A stretch of DNA of 38,005 bases from NCBI GenBank assembly GCA_015064255.1, contig SVSP01000026.1, positions 1 through 38,005 on the forward strand, given 5' to 3'. Numbering within the stretch: the first letter of the stretch is position 1; every line of letters starts with the position of its first letter. The stretch comes from Oscillospiraceae bacterium. GTDB taxonomy: Bacteria; Bacillota; Clostridia; Oscillospirales; CAG-272. The notes under the pieces were generated by a model that saw only the letters and a list, made by a program, of their open reading frames with translations, did no database searches and had not been told where the DNA came from. The position numbers and the translations under genes were made by a program. Below are positions 31,676-38,005 of the stretch, piece by piece.

Positions 31676-33349
31676 ATGAAAACAGCAAGATCCTTTATCG
31701 CGCTCTTTCTTGTTCTTATCTGTATAATGACTTCCCTTACTTCCTGCAAAAAGACGGACGTGAACGATGACACTACCATACCGTCAACCGACATAAGCTC
31801 TTACAAGATAGTCAGAGTCGATGCCGCTTCGGGTAAGCTTCCCGCTATGACCTCAAATTTCAAGAAAATTATACTTGAATACACGAAAGCAGAGCTTGAA
31901 GTTACAACCGACTACGTAAAAAGAGGCGAAGAGCTTGACGAGTCGGGAGCTGAAATACTTATCGGCGACACAAACCGCAGCGTAAGTATTGCCGCGCTCG
32001 CAGAGCTTAATGAAAAAGGTTATGAGAACGGTTTTATCATTAAAGCCGACGGTAACAAGATCGCTATCGTCGGAACAGATGACGATCAGACTATTCTCGG
32101 AGTCAAATATTTCATAAACAACTACGTTATGAAGTCCGAAAAGGAAAAAACTCTTCCTATAATTTCGGGCGACACGTTTGCAAAGGAAACCGGTGATATT
32201 CTTTATATTACCGACGATCTCAATGCCATCGTTCTTGAAAAGCTTACAACAATATTCGATCCCGGTACACCGAAGAGTCAGGTTTGGGAAACCTACGCTA
32301 AGATATTGAAGCTTGAACACAGCGGTGAGCATAACGGCACTCTTCTTGCAACTCACGAGCAACGTCCGAATCACTCAAGTGACGATAAGTTCCGTTATCC
32401 TATATTCCGCAGCACAGATGACGGTGAAACTTGGGAAAAGATAGCTCTTGTAAATGATACGTACAACAGAAACACTGAAGTAGGATATCAGCCTTATCTC
32501 TTTGAGCTTCCTGCCGATATGGGTGAATTCAAAAAAGGAACTATCCTGCTTGGCGGATGTACAAGAACTAACAATCAGGCACAGACAATAATGGTCCTCT
32601 ATTACAGCACGGACGTCGGCGATACTTGGAAAACCTGGGGCAATATCGACGTAGGCGGTGCTTATAACTCCGATCAATATACAAGCAACGGTCTTTGGGA
32701 GCCTGTATTCATGTACGAGGAATCCACAAAGCGACTCTACTGCTTCTATTCTGACGAGATGGATCCCGGTCACAATCAGCGCCTTGTTTACAAGTACACA
32801 ACCGATATGAAGACCTGGAGCGATAAGTACGAAGCTGTTGCTTGTAGTGACAAAATGCTTCGCCCGGGAATGGTAGCACTTACCAAAATGGGTGACAAAT
32901 ATGCGCTTGCTTTCGAGCTTGGCGGTATAAGAGCCGAAGGCGGATATCCGATCTATCTTAAGGTTGCAAACAGCCTTGACGATTGGGGAGATCCCGCCGA
33001 TTACGGACAACTCGTTTCCGCACCCGGAGACAAAACGATGGGATCGGGTCCCGCTATTGCCTGGACGCCTCAAGGCGGAGAATGCGGAACGCTTATGGTG
33101 ACCGCTCACGGTATGCTCTCCGGTTATACCAAAACCAAGTGTGATCTTTTCCTCAGCTTCGACTACGGAAAGACCTTTATAACTATCGACAATCCCATTC
33201 CCGTAATGATAAACGACAAAACAGGAAGCGGATACAGTCCGGGATTCTACGTTGACAGCGACGGTGCGGTTTACTACGTAAACGATCCCGAGGTCGCACC
33301 TAATTCACTGTGTGAAAAGCTTATGTTCGCTAAAATTAAGATCTACTAA
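31676..33349 (+). CDS. Sialidase-fold (Asp-box propeller) surface lipoprotein
   Basis: A 557-residue lipoprotein: lipobox LTSC with the acylated Cys24. Residues about 45-155 form an alpha/beta domain with EILIGDTNRS and KIAIVGTDDDQT, resembling the N-terminal domain found before GH20/GH67 catalytic domains. From about 200 to the end is a six-bladed propeller with Asp-box motifs (STDDGETW, STDVGDTW, SFDYGKTF). This suggests an exo-glycosidase of the GH33-like clan or a sugar-binding surface protein; a sialidase arginine triad was not confirmed. It follows abfA and ends at a strong terminator. The gene at 33468 encodes a full-length paralogue. Confidence 0.8.
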   Translation: MKTARSFIALFLVLICIMTSLTSCKKTDVNDDTTIPSTDISSYKIVRVDAASGKLPAMTSNFKKIILEYTKAELEVTTDYVKRGEELDESGAEILIGDTNRSVSIAALAELNEKGYENGFIIKADGNKIAIVGTDDDQTILGVKYFINNYVMKSEKEKTLPIISGDTFAKETGDILYITDDLNAIVLEKLTTIFDPGTPKSQVWETYAKILKLEHSGEHNGTLLATHEQRPNHSSDDKFRYPIFRSTDDGETWEKIALVNDTYNRNTEVGYQPYLFELPADMGEFKKGTILLGGCTRTNNQAQTIMVLYYSTDVGDTWKTWGNIDVGGAYNSDQYTSNGLWEPVFMYEESTKRLYCFYSDEMDPGHNQRLVYKYTTDMKTWSDKYEAVACSDKMLRPGMVALTKMGDKYALAFELGGIRAEGGYPIYLKVANSLDDWGDPADYGQLVSAPGDKTMGSGPAIAWTPQGGECGTLMVTAHGMLSGYTKTKCDLFLSFDYGKTFITIDNPIPVMINDKTGSGYSPGFYVDSDGAVYYVNDPEVAPNSLCEKLMFAKIKIY

Positions 33350-33356
33350 TAAAAAT

Positions 33357-33394
33357 AAGACCGAACGAAAAAATCGTTCGGTCTTGTTTTTTTC
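33357..33394 (+). terminator. Terminator between the two paralogous lipoprotein genes
   Basis: A perfect 12-bp stem (33357-33368 with 33374-33385, AAAAA loop) is followed by GTTTTTTTTT. Confidence 0.9.
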
Positions 33395-33407
33395 CACAAA
33401 AAAGGAG

Positions 33408-33436
33408 TTGAAAAGCATAGCTTAACATGATATAAT
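33408..33436 (+). promoter_or_regulatory. Promoter of the second lipoprotein gene
   Basis: TTGAAA (33408-33413), a 17-bp spacer and TATAAT (33431-33436). Confidence 0.8.
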
Positions 33437-33467
33437 AATGAAAAATACATATTTTCGGAGAAAGTTT

Positions 33468-35138
33468 ATGAAAAAATTCAACTTACTTATCAAGATAATA
33501 TCGTTTTTTATAATACTCACTATGCTTCTCTGCTCTTGCGGATCGGGAAGAGCTCCGGCAAAAAACAACGAGCTTCTTGATATAAGCTCATTTACCATAA
33601 TCCGTGAAGACAAATCGAGCAAAGACGTTACCGCACAGACCGTTCTTTTAAAAAAATACATTCTCGCAGTAACCGGTCTTTCTCTCACCGTACGCGTTGA
33701 CTACGACGTACCCGAAATCGAAGGAGCAAAAGAGATACTTATCGGTCAGACTGACAGATCCGCTACAAAAAACGCACTAAAAAAACTCGCCGAAAAGGAT
33801 ATCAGCGACGGATATATCATTGATATATCAGACAATTATATCGTAATAGTCGGCACGTCAGACTATGCCACAGTACGTGCCATAAAGGTATTTAAAGAGA
33901 AATACGTTTCTCTTTCGCCTGAAGGAAACAGTATAGTTACAGATGCGGGACGGGAGATTATCGAAAAATACAATTCTGAAAACGTTATACACGCATCAGG
34001 TGGAATCGAGCTTGAAATTGAGGTCATTTCCTCAATATGTGAGCCCTCTGAAAAGCCAAACAAGGATTTCTACGACAAATATCCTCTGATCATCAAGGGC
34101 GCTCAGTATCCCGCTATAACAGAGCTCTGCCATCAGCCGAACGAAAAAGATAACGGAAAGCTTATCGCTATATTCAATCTTAACGCAGATGCTGTCGGCG
34201 TTAAGGTCAGAAAAACCGCCGCATGCGTTGCAATGAGCGAGGATGGCGGTGAAAGCTGGAAATGTATTGCACGTCCCGAGGAAAAAATATCGCCCGAGCT
34301 CAGCGAAGGCTCTATGGCTCACATCTATGAGCTTCCTGCCGCGATCGGAGATATGCCGGCAGGTACACTTCTCTACTCTGCCAATTCGGTAGACTACAGC
34401 TACAAATCAAATATTTCCGTATGGCGTAGCTTTGACGCGGGTCACACATGGGAGCAGTACGTTTGTATCGCAAGTGCAGGCGGACTCAGAGAGGGAGTAT
34501 GGGAACCATTTATGATATACAGCGAGGAAGACGGCTATCTATACTGCTTTTACTCTGACGATTCCGATCCGAAGCACGATCAGAAGATAGTTTACAAGCG
34601 CTCTAAAGACGGCGTAAGCTGGAGTGACAGCGTTGACGTTGTTGCATACAGTGATTTTGCTTACCGACCCGGTATGCCCGTCATAACCAAGATGGGCAAC
34701 GGAGAATATTTCCTCGTGTTTGAACTGTTCGGAGATTGGAAGGGATGTCCGATATTTTACAAGACCACCAAAGACCTGTCAAATTGGGGTGACCCCAACG
34801 ATTACGGCACCAAGATAACCGAACGTGAAAATCAGATGAACGCTACGCCCTGCTGTGCCTGGATCCCTGCCGGCAGCGAAAACGGCACACTTCTCGTTAC
34901 CGCCAAATCTACGGAAGAATATATTTTTGCGAGCTTTGACTACGGAAAAACCTGGGAAAGGATCAAAAATCCACTTCCTTTTTATGAATTTGCCGAATCA
35001 AACGGTCGTATCGGCTACAGTGCGGGACTTTGGGTAGGCAGCGACGGCAAGACTCTATATTATATCAATGCTATAAACGCAACAAGCGATCCTGACAGCA
35101 AATCAATGGCAGCTTTCGCGAAAATAAAAATATACTGA
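33468..35138 (+). CDS. Sialidase-fold surface lipoprotein, paralogue of the preceding one
   Basis: A 556-residue lipoprotein with lipobox LCSC and acylated Cys24. The order matches the neighbour: N-terminal domain (EILIGQTDRSATKNAL, IVIVGTSDYATV), then a propeller with Asp-box-like SEDGGESW, SFDAGHTW and SFDYGKTW. Blocks such as EPFMIYSEEDGYLYCFYSDDSDP correspond to EPVFMYEESTKRLYCFYSDEMDP in the paralogue. The ATG at 33468 has GGAG 7 bp upstream; the longer frame opening at 33438 has no ribosome site and would begin immediately after the -10 box. It has its own promoter and terminator, so the copies are expressed separately. Substrate unknown. Confidence 0.8.
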   Translation: MKKFNLLIKIISFFIILTMLLCSCGSGRAPAKNNELLDISSFTIIREDKSSKDVTAQTVLLKKYILAVTGLSLTVRVDYDVPEIEGAKEILIGQTDRSATKNALKKLAEKDISDGYIIDISDNYIVIVGTSDYATVRAIKVFKEKYVSLSPEGNSIVTDAGREIIEKYNSENVIHASGGIELEIEVISSICEPSEKPNKDFYDKYPLIIKGAQYPAITELCHQPNEKDNGKLIAIFNLNADAVGVKVRKTAACVAMSEDGGESWKCIARPEEKISPELSEGSMAHIYELPAAIGDMPAGTLLYSANSVDYSYKSNISVWRSFDAGHTWEQYVCIASAGGLREGVWEPFMIYSEEDGYLYCFYSDDSDPKHDQKIVYKRSKDGVSWSDSVDVVAYSDFAYRPGMPVITKMGNGEYFLVFELFGDWKGCPIFYKTTKDLSNWGDPNDYGTKITERENQMNATPCCAWIPAGSENGTLLVTAKSTEEYIFASFDYGKTWERIKNPLPFYEFAESNGRIGYSAGLWVGSDGKTLYYINAINATSDPDSKSMAAFAKIKIY

Positions 35139-35172
35139 AAAACAGCTCCCTCGATGAGGGAGCTGTTTTTTA
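35138..35172. terminator. Bidirectional terminator between convergent genes
   Basis: A perfect 15-bp stem (35138-35152 with 35156-35170, 3-nt GAT loop) with A-tract and T-tract flanks suits both the lipoprotein gene (+) and the URO-D-family gene (-). Confidence 0.9.
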
Positions 35173-35174
35173 TC

Positions 35175-36224
35175 TTACGAAAAGTAAAACGCATATTTTT
35201 CCATAGCATCCATAAGTGCCTTTACGTTTTCAAGAGGCACTCCGGGATAAAGACCGTAGATCATAGTCAGTCCGCCGTCGGGAGTGGCTATTTTCGAAAC
35301 TTCCTCGCGTATAAGAGCGTCTATCTGCTCGGGCGTTCCGTAAGGTGTGATGCTCTGACGGTCTATATCGAGATCCACGCAGATCTTTCCTCTGAACTTT
35401 TTCGCTATCCAATCTATTCCGTTTACGAGATCCTGCAGATTTATGACCTCCACGCCGCTGTCAACGATATCGTCGACGAGTGTACGGATATCTCCGTCCG
35501 AGTGCATATGTATCGGTATTCCCGCATCGCGCGCAGGCTTCATAAGCTTCGTATATGCGGGTTTTATGTATTTTCTGAACATTTCGGGCGAGAGCATCGG
35601 CCCCGACTGCATACCGAGATCCTCGGGATATCCCATCGTCGAGCATCCGTTATCGACAAATCTTTTAACGAGCGCAAGATTGAACTCTGTAAGCTGATCT
35701 ATAAGCTCGTAAAGTAGGGGTTCCTCGTCGATCATATCAAAAAGCAGATTTTCATATCCGCGAAGGTCACAAAGCTGAAGAAAAGTGTGTCCGTGACGGA
35801 GTCCTCCGCCGAATCTTCCTCCGTTTACCTTTATTTTTTTCCAATTTTCTACCGCCGCGTTCCAATCGACATTGTAAAGTCCGTCGGTGGTATTCGGATC
35901 GGCTATCTTCCACGTAGTATTAAATGCATTCCAATCTTCAAGCGGATGTCCGAGTACAGTTCCCGTTATTCCGTTATCCGACGTATGCCAGACACAACCC
36001 ATCGGATCCGTATACGGCTCATCTTTCCGTGCTACAAGCGGATAATAAGGCTTCCAATCTGCAGAAGGGCGTTTAAAATTCGGAAAAAGGAATTTATGCT
36101 CTTCCATAAGATCGAAAAGTGCTTCTTTCGGATAATTATGCCAACAAGATGCGTTTATGTGAAAGCTCATTGGAATATAATCCGGTCTTTCAAACCTTAT
36201 TGCTTTGGTATAGTTATCTGACAT
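35175..36224 (-). CDS. Uroporphyrinogen decarboxylase (URO-D) superfamily protein
   Basis: A 349-residue TIM-barrel protein with family blocks YNVDWNAA, MGYPEDLGMQSGPMLSPEMFRKYIKP and IPIHMHSDGDIRTLVDDIVDSGVEVINLQ. This branch is far from HemE and closer to the MtaA/CmuA methyltransferase-like and unassigned URO-D proteins common in gut Firmicutes carbohydrate clusters; the reaction is unknown. AAGGAGAT precedes the ATG. It lies 42 bp after malQ on the same strand with no promoter between, so co-transcription is likely. A role in haem synthesis is not supported, although haem is needed by the cytochromes encoded in this window. Confidence 0.85.
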   Translation of the reverse strand: MSDNYTKAIRFERPDYIPMSFHINASCWHNYPKEALFDLMEEHKFLFPNFKRPSADWKPYYPLVARKDEPYTDPMGCVWHTSDNGITGTVLGHPLEDWNAFNTTWKIADPNTTDGLYNVDWNAAVENWKKIKVNGGRFGGGLRHGHTFLQLCDLRGYENLLFDMIDEEPLLYELIDQLTEFNLALVKRFVDNGCSTMGYPEDLGMQSGPMLSPEMFRKYIKPAYTKLMKPARDAGIPIHMHSDGDIRTLVDDIVDSGVEVINLQDLVNGIDWIAKKFRGKICVDLDIDRQSITPYGTPEQIDALIREEVSKIATPDGGLTMIYGLYPGVPLENVKALMDAMEKYAFYFS

Positions 36225-36266
36225 AATAATTTATCTCCTTCAAAACAAGATTTTCACATCGTTTGC

Positions 36267-37706
36267 TTATACTCTGAAGCAATCCTCGTTCCATATTCTG
36301 AATTTTTTCCTGTCTATACTGTCAAGCTGATCCTTTGTGAGTCTGTACTGCCAGTTACCTTCTGCGACACCGGGAGTATTCATACGGGTATCAGAGCCAT
36401 ATATGAGTATGTCCTGTATCGGGAAAATGACCGTATCGGCAGGACTTGCAAGCATCGTGCGCATTATTGCCTGACAACCGAGCTCTTTATCCTCGCCGTC
36501 ATAACCGCAGTATGAGAAAATAGCGCGTCTTTCCTCGGGCGTTACTTCCCACGTATAGCTGAGAAGGGTTGCGTTATCGTGCGTTCCCGTATATGCAATA
36601 CAGTTTTTGTCGTAATTATGCGGCAGATGTACGGAATCTCTGTCACCGAGGAAGGCAAACTGAAATACTCTCATTCCGGGGAATTTACTGTATTTAAGAA
36701 GAGCTGCAACCTGCGGTGTGATATCTCCGAGGTCTTCTGCGATGATAAGGCGTTCGCCTGCTGTTTCTCTTATTTTATCAACGAGCGCGCGACCGGGACC
36801 TTTGACCCATTTTCCCGCCTTTGCACTATTTGCGTCTGCGGGAACGCTCCAATAAGCTTCGAAGCCTCTGAAGTGATCGATACGCACGCCGTCAAAAAGT
36901 GTGAGCATATGCTCGACGCGCTTACACCACCAAGCGTATGAGTCCTTTTTCATTTCCGACCAGTTATACAGCGGATTTCCCCAAAGCTGTCCGTCTTCGG
37001 AAAAATAATCGGGCGGTACTCCCGCAACGCATTTAGGGCGGTTATCCTTATCGAGTTGGAAAAGCTCTTTATGCGCCCACACGTCACAGCTGTCAAGTGC
37101 AACGTATATCGGCACATCACCGATAAGCTTTATTCCCTTTTCGTTTGCGTATTTCTTTATTTTGAGCCACTGTGTGAAAAATTCATACTGTATGAACTGC
37201 CACATAAAGAGTGTCTCGCTGTCGGGAATTTCATTTTCCCATTCGTACCACGGCTTCTCACCGTTTGCCTCTCTGATTGCGAGAAATCTTGCTGCCTGTT
37301 CAAGCTCGTCGTATTTTTCAAGAAACTCGGATATTTTGATTTTTTCTTCTGCCGAAACGCGCTTCGATGCTTTTTTCAGAAGCACAAGTCTTTCCTTTGC
37401 AAGACGGTCATACTCACAAAGATAGGGAGATTTTTGCTTTGCTTCTTCAAGCTCGGCTTCTGTTATAAGTTCTTTTTCGTAAAGTGTCGGAAGGTCTATG
37501 AAATAAGGATTTGCTCCGAATGCCGCAAAGGATTTATACGGTGAATTACATTCATCTGTCATACAAAAAGGCAAGGTCTGCCACCACGAAAATCCGCAGT
37601 ATGCAAGAAAATCGACGAAATATCTTGCCTCGCTTCCGAAAGAGCCTATCGAATATTCTCCCGGAAGAGTTGAAACGTGCATAAGCACTCCGCTTTTTCT
37701 GTTCAT
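36267..37706 (-). CDS. malQ: 4-alpha-glucanotransferase (amylomaltase, GH77)
   Basis: A 479-residue cytoplasmic enzyme that moves glucan segments between maltodextrins. GH77 motifs are clear: the N-terminal STLPGEYSIGSFG and WWQTLPF, the nucleophile Asp in GVRIDHFRGF, the acid/base Glu in IIAEDLGDITPQV, and TGTHDN with the transition-state Asp. Length is normal for bacterial MalQ. GAGGAAA precedes the ATG and a perfect consensus promoter lies 33 bp further up. It is followed by the URO-D-family gene. Confidence 0.95.
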   Translation of the reverse strand: MNRKSGVLMHVSTLPGEYSIGSFGSEARYFVDFLAYCGFSWWQTLPFCMTDECNSPYKSFAAFGANPYFIDLPTLYEKELITEAELEEAKQKSPYLCEYDRLAKERLVLLKKASKRVSAEEKIKISEFLEKYDELEQAARFLAIREANGEKPWYEWENEIPDSETLFMWQFIQYEFFTQWLKIKKYANEKGIKLIGDVPIYVALDSCDVWAHKELFQLDKDNRPKCVAGVPPDYFSEDGQLWGNPLYNWSEMKKDSYAWWCKRVEHMLTLFDGVRIDHFRGFEAYWSVPADANSAKAGKWVKGPGRALVDKIRETAGERLIIAEDLGDITPQVAALLKYSKFPGMRVFQFAFLGDRDSVHLPHNYDKNCIAYTGTHDNATLLSYTWEVTPEERRAIFSYCGYDGEDKELGCQAIMRTMLASPADTVIFPIQDILIYGSDTRMNTPGVAEGNWQYRLTKDQLDSIDRKKFRIWNEDCFRV

Positions 37707-37738
37707 AAAATTTTATTTCCTCTCGTTAAATATATTTA

Positions 37739-37767
37739 ATTATATTACAAGGCGCGTTTTTTGTCAA
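37739..37767 (-). promoter_or_regulatory. Consensus promoter of malQ
   Basis: On the minus strand, TTGACA (37767-37762), a 17-bp spacer and TATAAT (37744-37739). Confidence 0.85.
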
Positions 37768-37859
37768 CATTTTATTTTACAAACACAAATACGCTTTAGA
37801 TTGTGAATGTTTATGCGCATAATTAACAAAACTGTCGTAAAAAAACATTTTGCAATATG

Positions 37860-37888
37860 TTGACAAATACCACGAAAATATGTATAAT
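37860..37888 (+). promoter_or_regulatory. Consensus promoter firing out of the right edge
   Basis: TTGACA (37860-37865), a 17-bp spacer and TATAAT (37883-37888), divergent from malQ. No open reading frame starts before the window ends, so at least 110 nt are untranslated leader or a small RNA. The stretch 37707-38005 holds only this promoter, the malQ promoter and the hairpin at 37940. Confidence 0.8.
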
Positions 37889-37939
37889 GAAATCAGAGGA
37901 TAAATTTACCTCATATGTAGACAAAATTAATTTGCTTGA

Positions 37940-37992
37940 CTGAGGGAAGGGAAAAACCATCTCAAACGCCGAAGTTTTTTCCCTTCCCTCAG
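37940..37992 (+). other. 17-bp perfect hairpin in the leader RNA
   Basis: CTGAGGGAAGGGAAAAA (37940-37956) pairs without mismatch with 37976-37992 over a 19-nt loop. It lies about 45 nt after the expected transcript start. No T-tract follows (ACTCCCAACCC), so it is not an ordinary terminator in this direction; the T-run lies inside the second arm. Confidence 0.7.
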
Positions 37993-38005
37993 ACTCCCAA
38001 CCCTT

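Overview
The window reads as a chromosomal segment of an uncultured, strictly anaerobic Clostridia-type Firmicute, probably from a gut or rumen. This rests on clear Shine-Dalgarno sites, very regular TTGACA-17-TATAAT promoters, and typical clostridial gene sets: a flavodiiron protein with rubredoxin and ferritin, type III pantothenate kinase with an ECF S component, XRE and AraC regulators, and cytoplasmic glycosidases. It is densely coding. No rRNA, tRNA, CRISPR array, insertion sequence or phage gene was seen. Both ends are cut: an ABC exporter at the left, and a promoter plus leader for an unseen gene at the right.

Layout. 1-2191 (-): heterodimeric ABC exporter, one half degenerate, the other truncated. 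2398-3783 (+): cytoplasmic GH28-like beta-helix protein. 3851-13487 (-): the most unusual part, six same-strand genes. In transcription order they are an MFS transporter, a CPBP protease, ResB-like and CcsA/ResC-like cytochrome c maturation proteins, a membrane-anchored YncE-propeller/di-haem peroxidase (MauG-like) fusion, and a 1220-residue secreted HzsA-like dihaem protein with an inserted jelly-roll and a C-terminal F5/8 type C domain. 13639-14715 (+): PPP-type phosphatase fused to an ASCH-like domain. 14758-16422 (-): AraC regulator, and an XRE/SHOCT-like pair. 16575-20361 (-): rhaA-rhaD and a divergent GH32 protein. 20513-21960 (-): coaX and a PanT-like ECF S component.

22121-27293 is an anaerobe redox/stress block. 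A Crp/Fnr regulator is divergent from a D-lactate dehydrogenase-like gene and a 4Fe-4S protein, followed by flavodiiron protein, ferritin and rubredoxin. A perfect 16-bp palindrome lies exactly where it could activate the operon (-41.5) and repress the regulator. 27483-28985 (-): a membrane protein and an XRE-TPR regulator that share nearly the same promoter region and an identical 43-bp terminator repeat. 29180-35138: AraC regulator divergent from GH51 arabinofuranosidase, followed by two paralogous sialidase-fold lipoproteins. 35175-37706 (-): malQ and a URO-D-family protein. A strong promoter and a 17-bp perfect hairpin close the window.

How it fits together. Most of the metabolism suggests intracellular use of plant-polysaccharide sugars (rhamnose, arabinose, fructan, maltodextrin, pectin-like oligosaccharides) by a fermenter protected by flavodiiron protein, rubredoxin and ferritin. 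The c-type cytochrome operon is out of place in that setting and is the best candidate for an undescribed system: two exported dihaem enzymes encoded directly with their own minimal System II maturation pair. Protein families are assigned from motifs read by eye; no database search was run.
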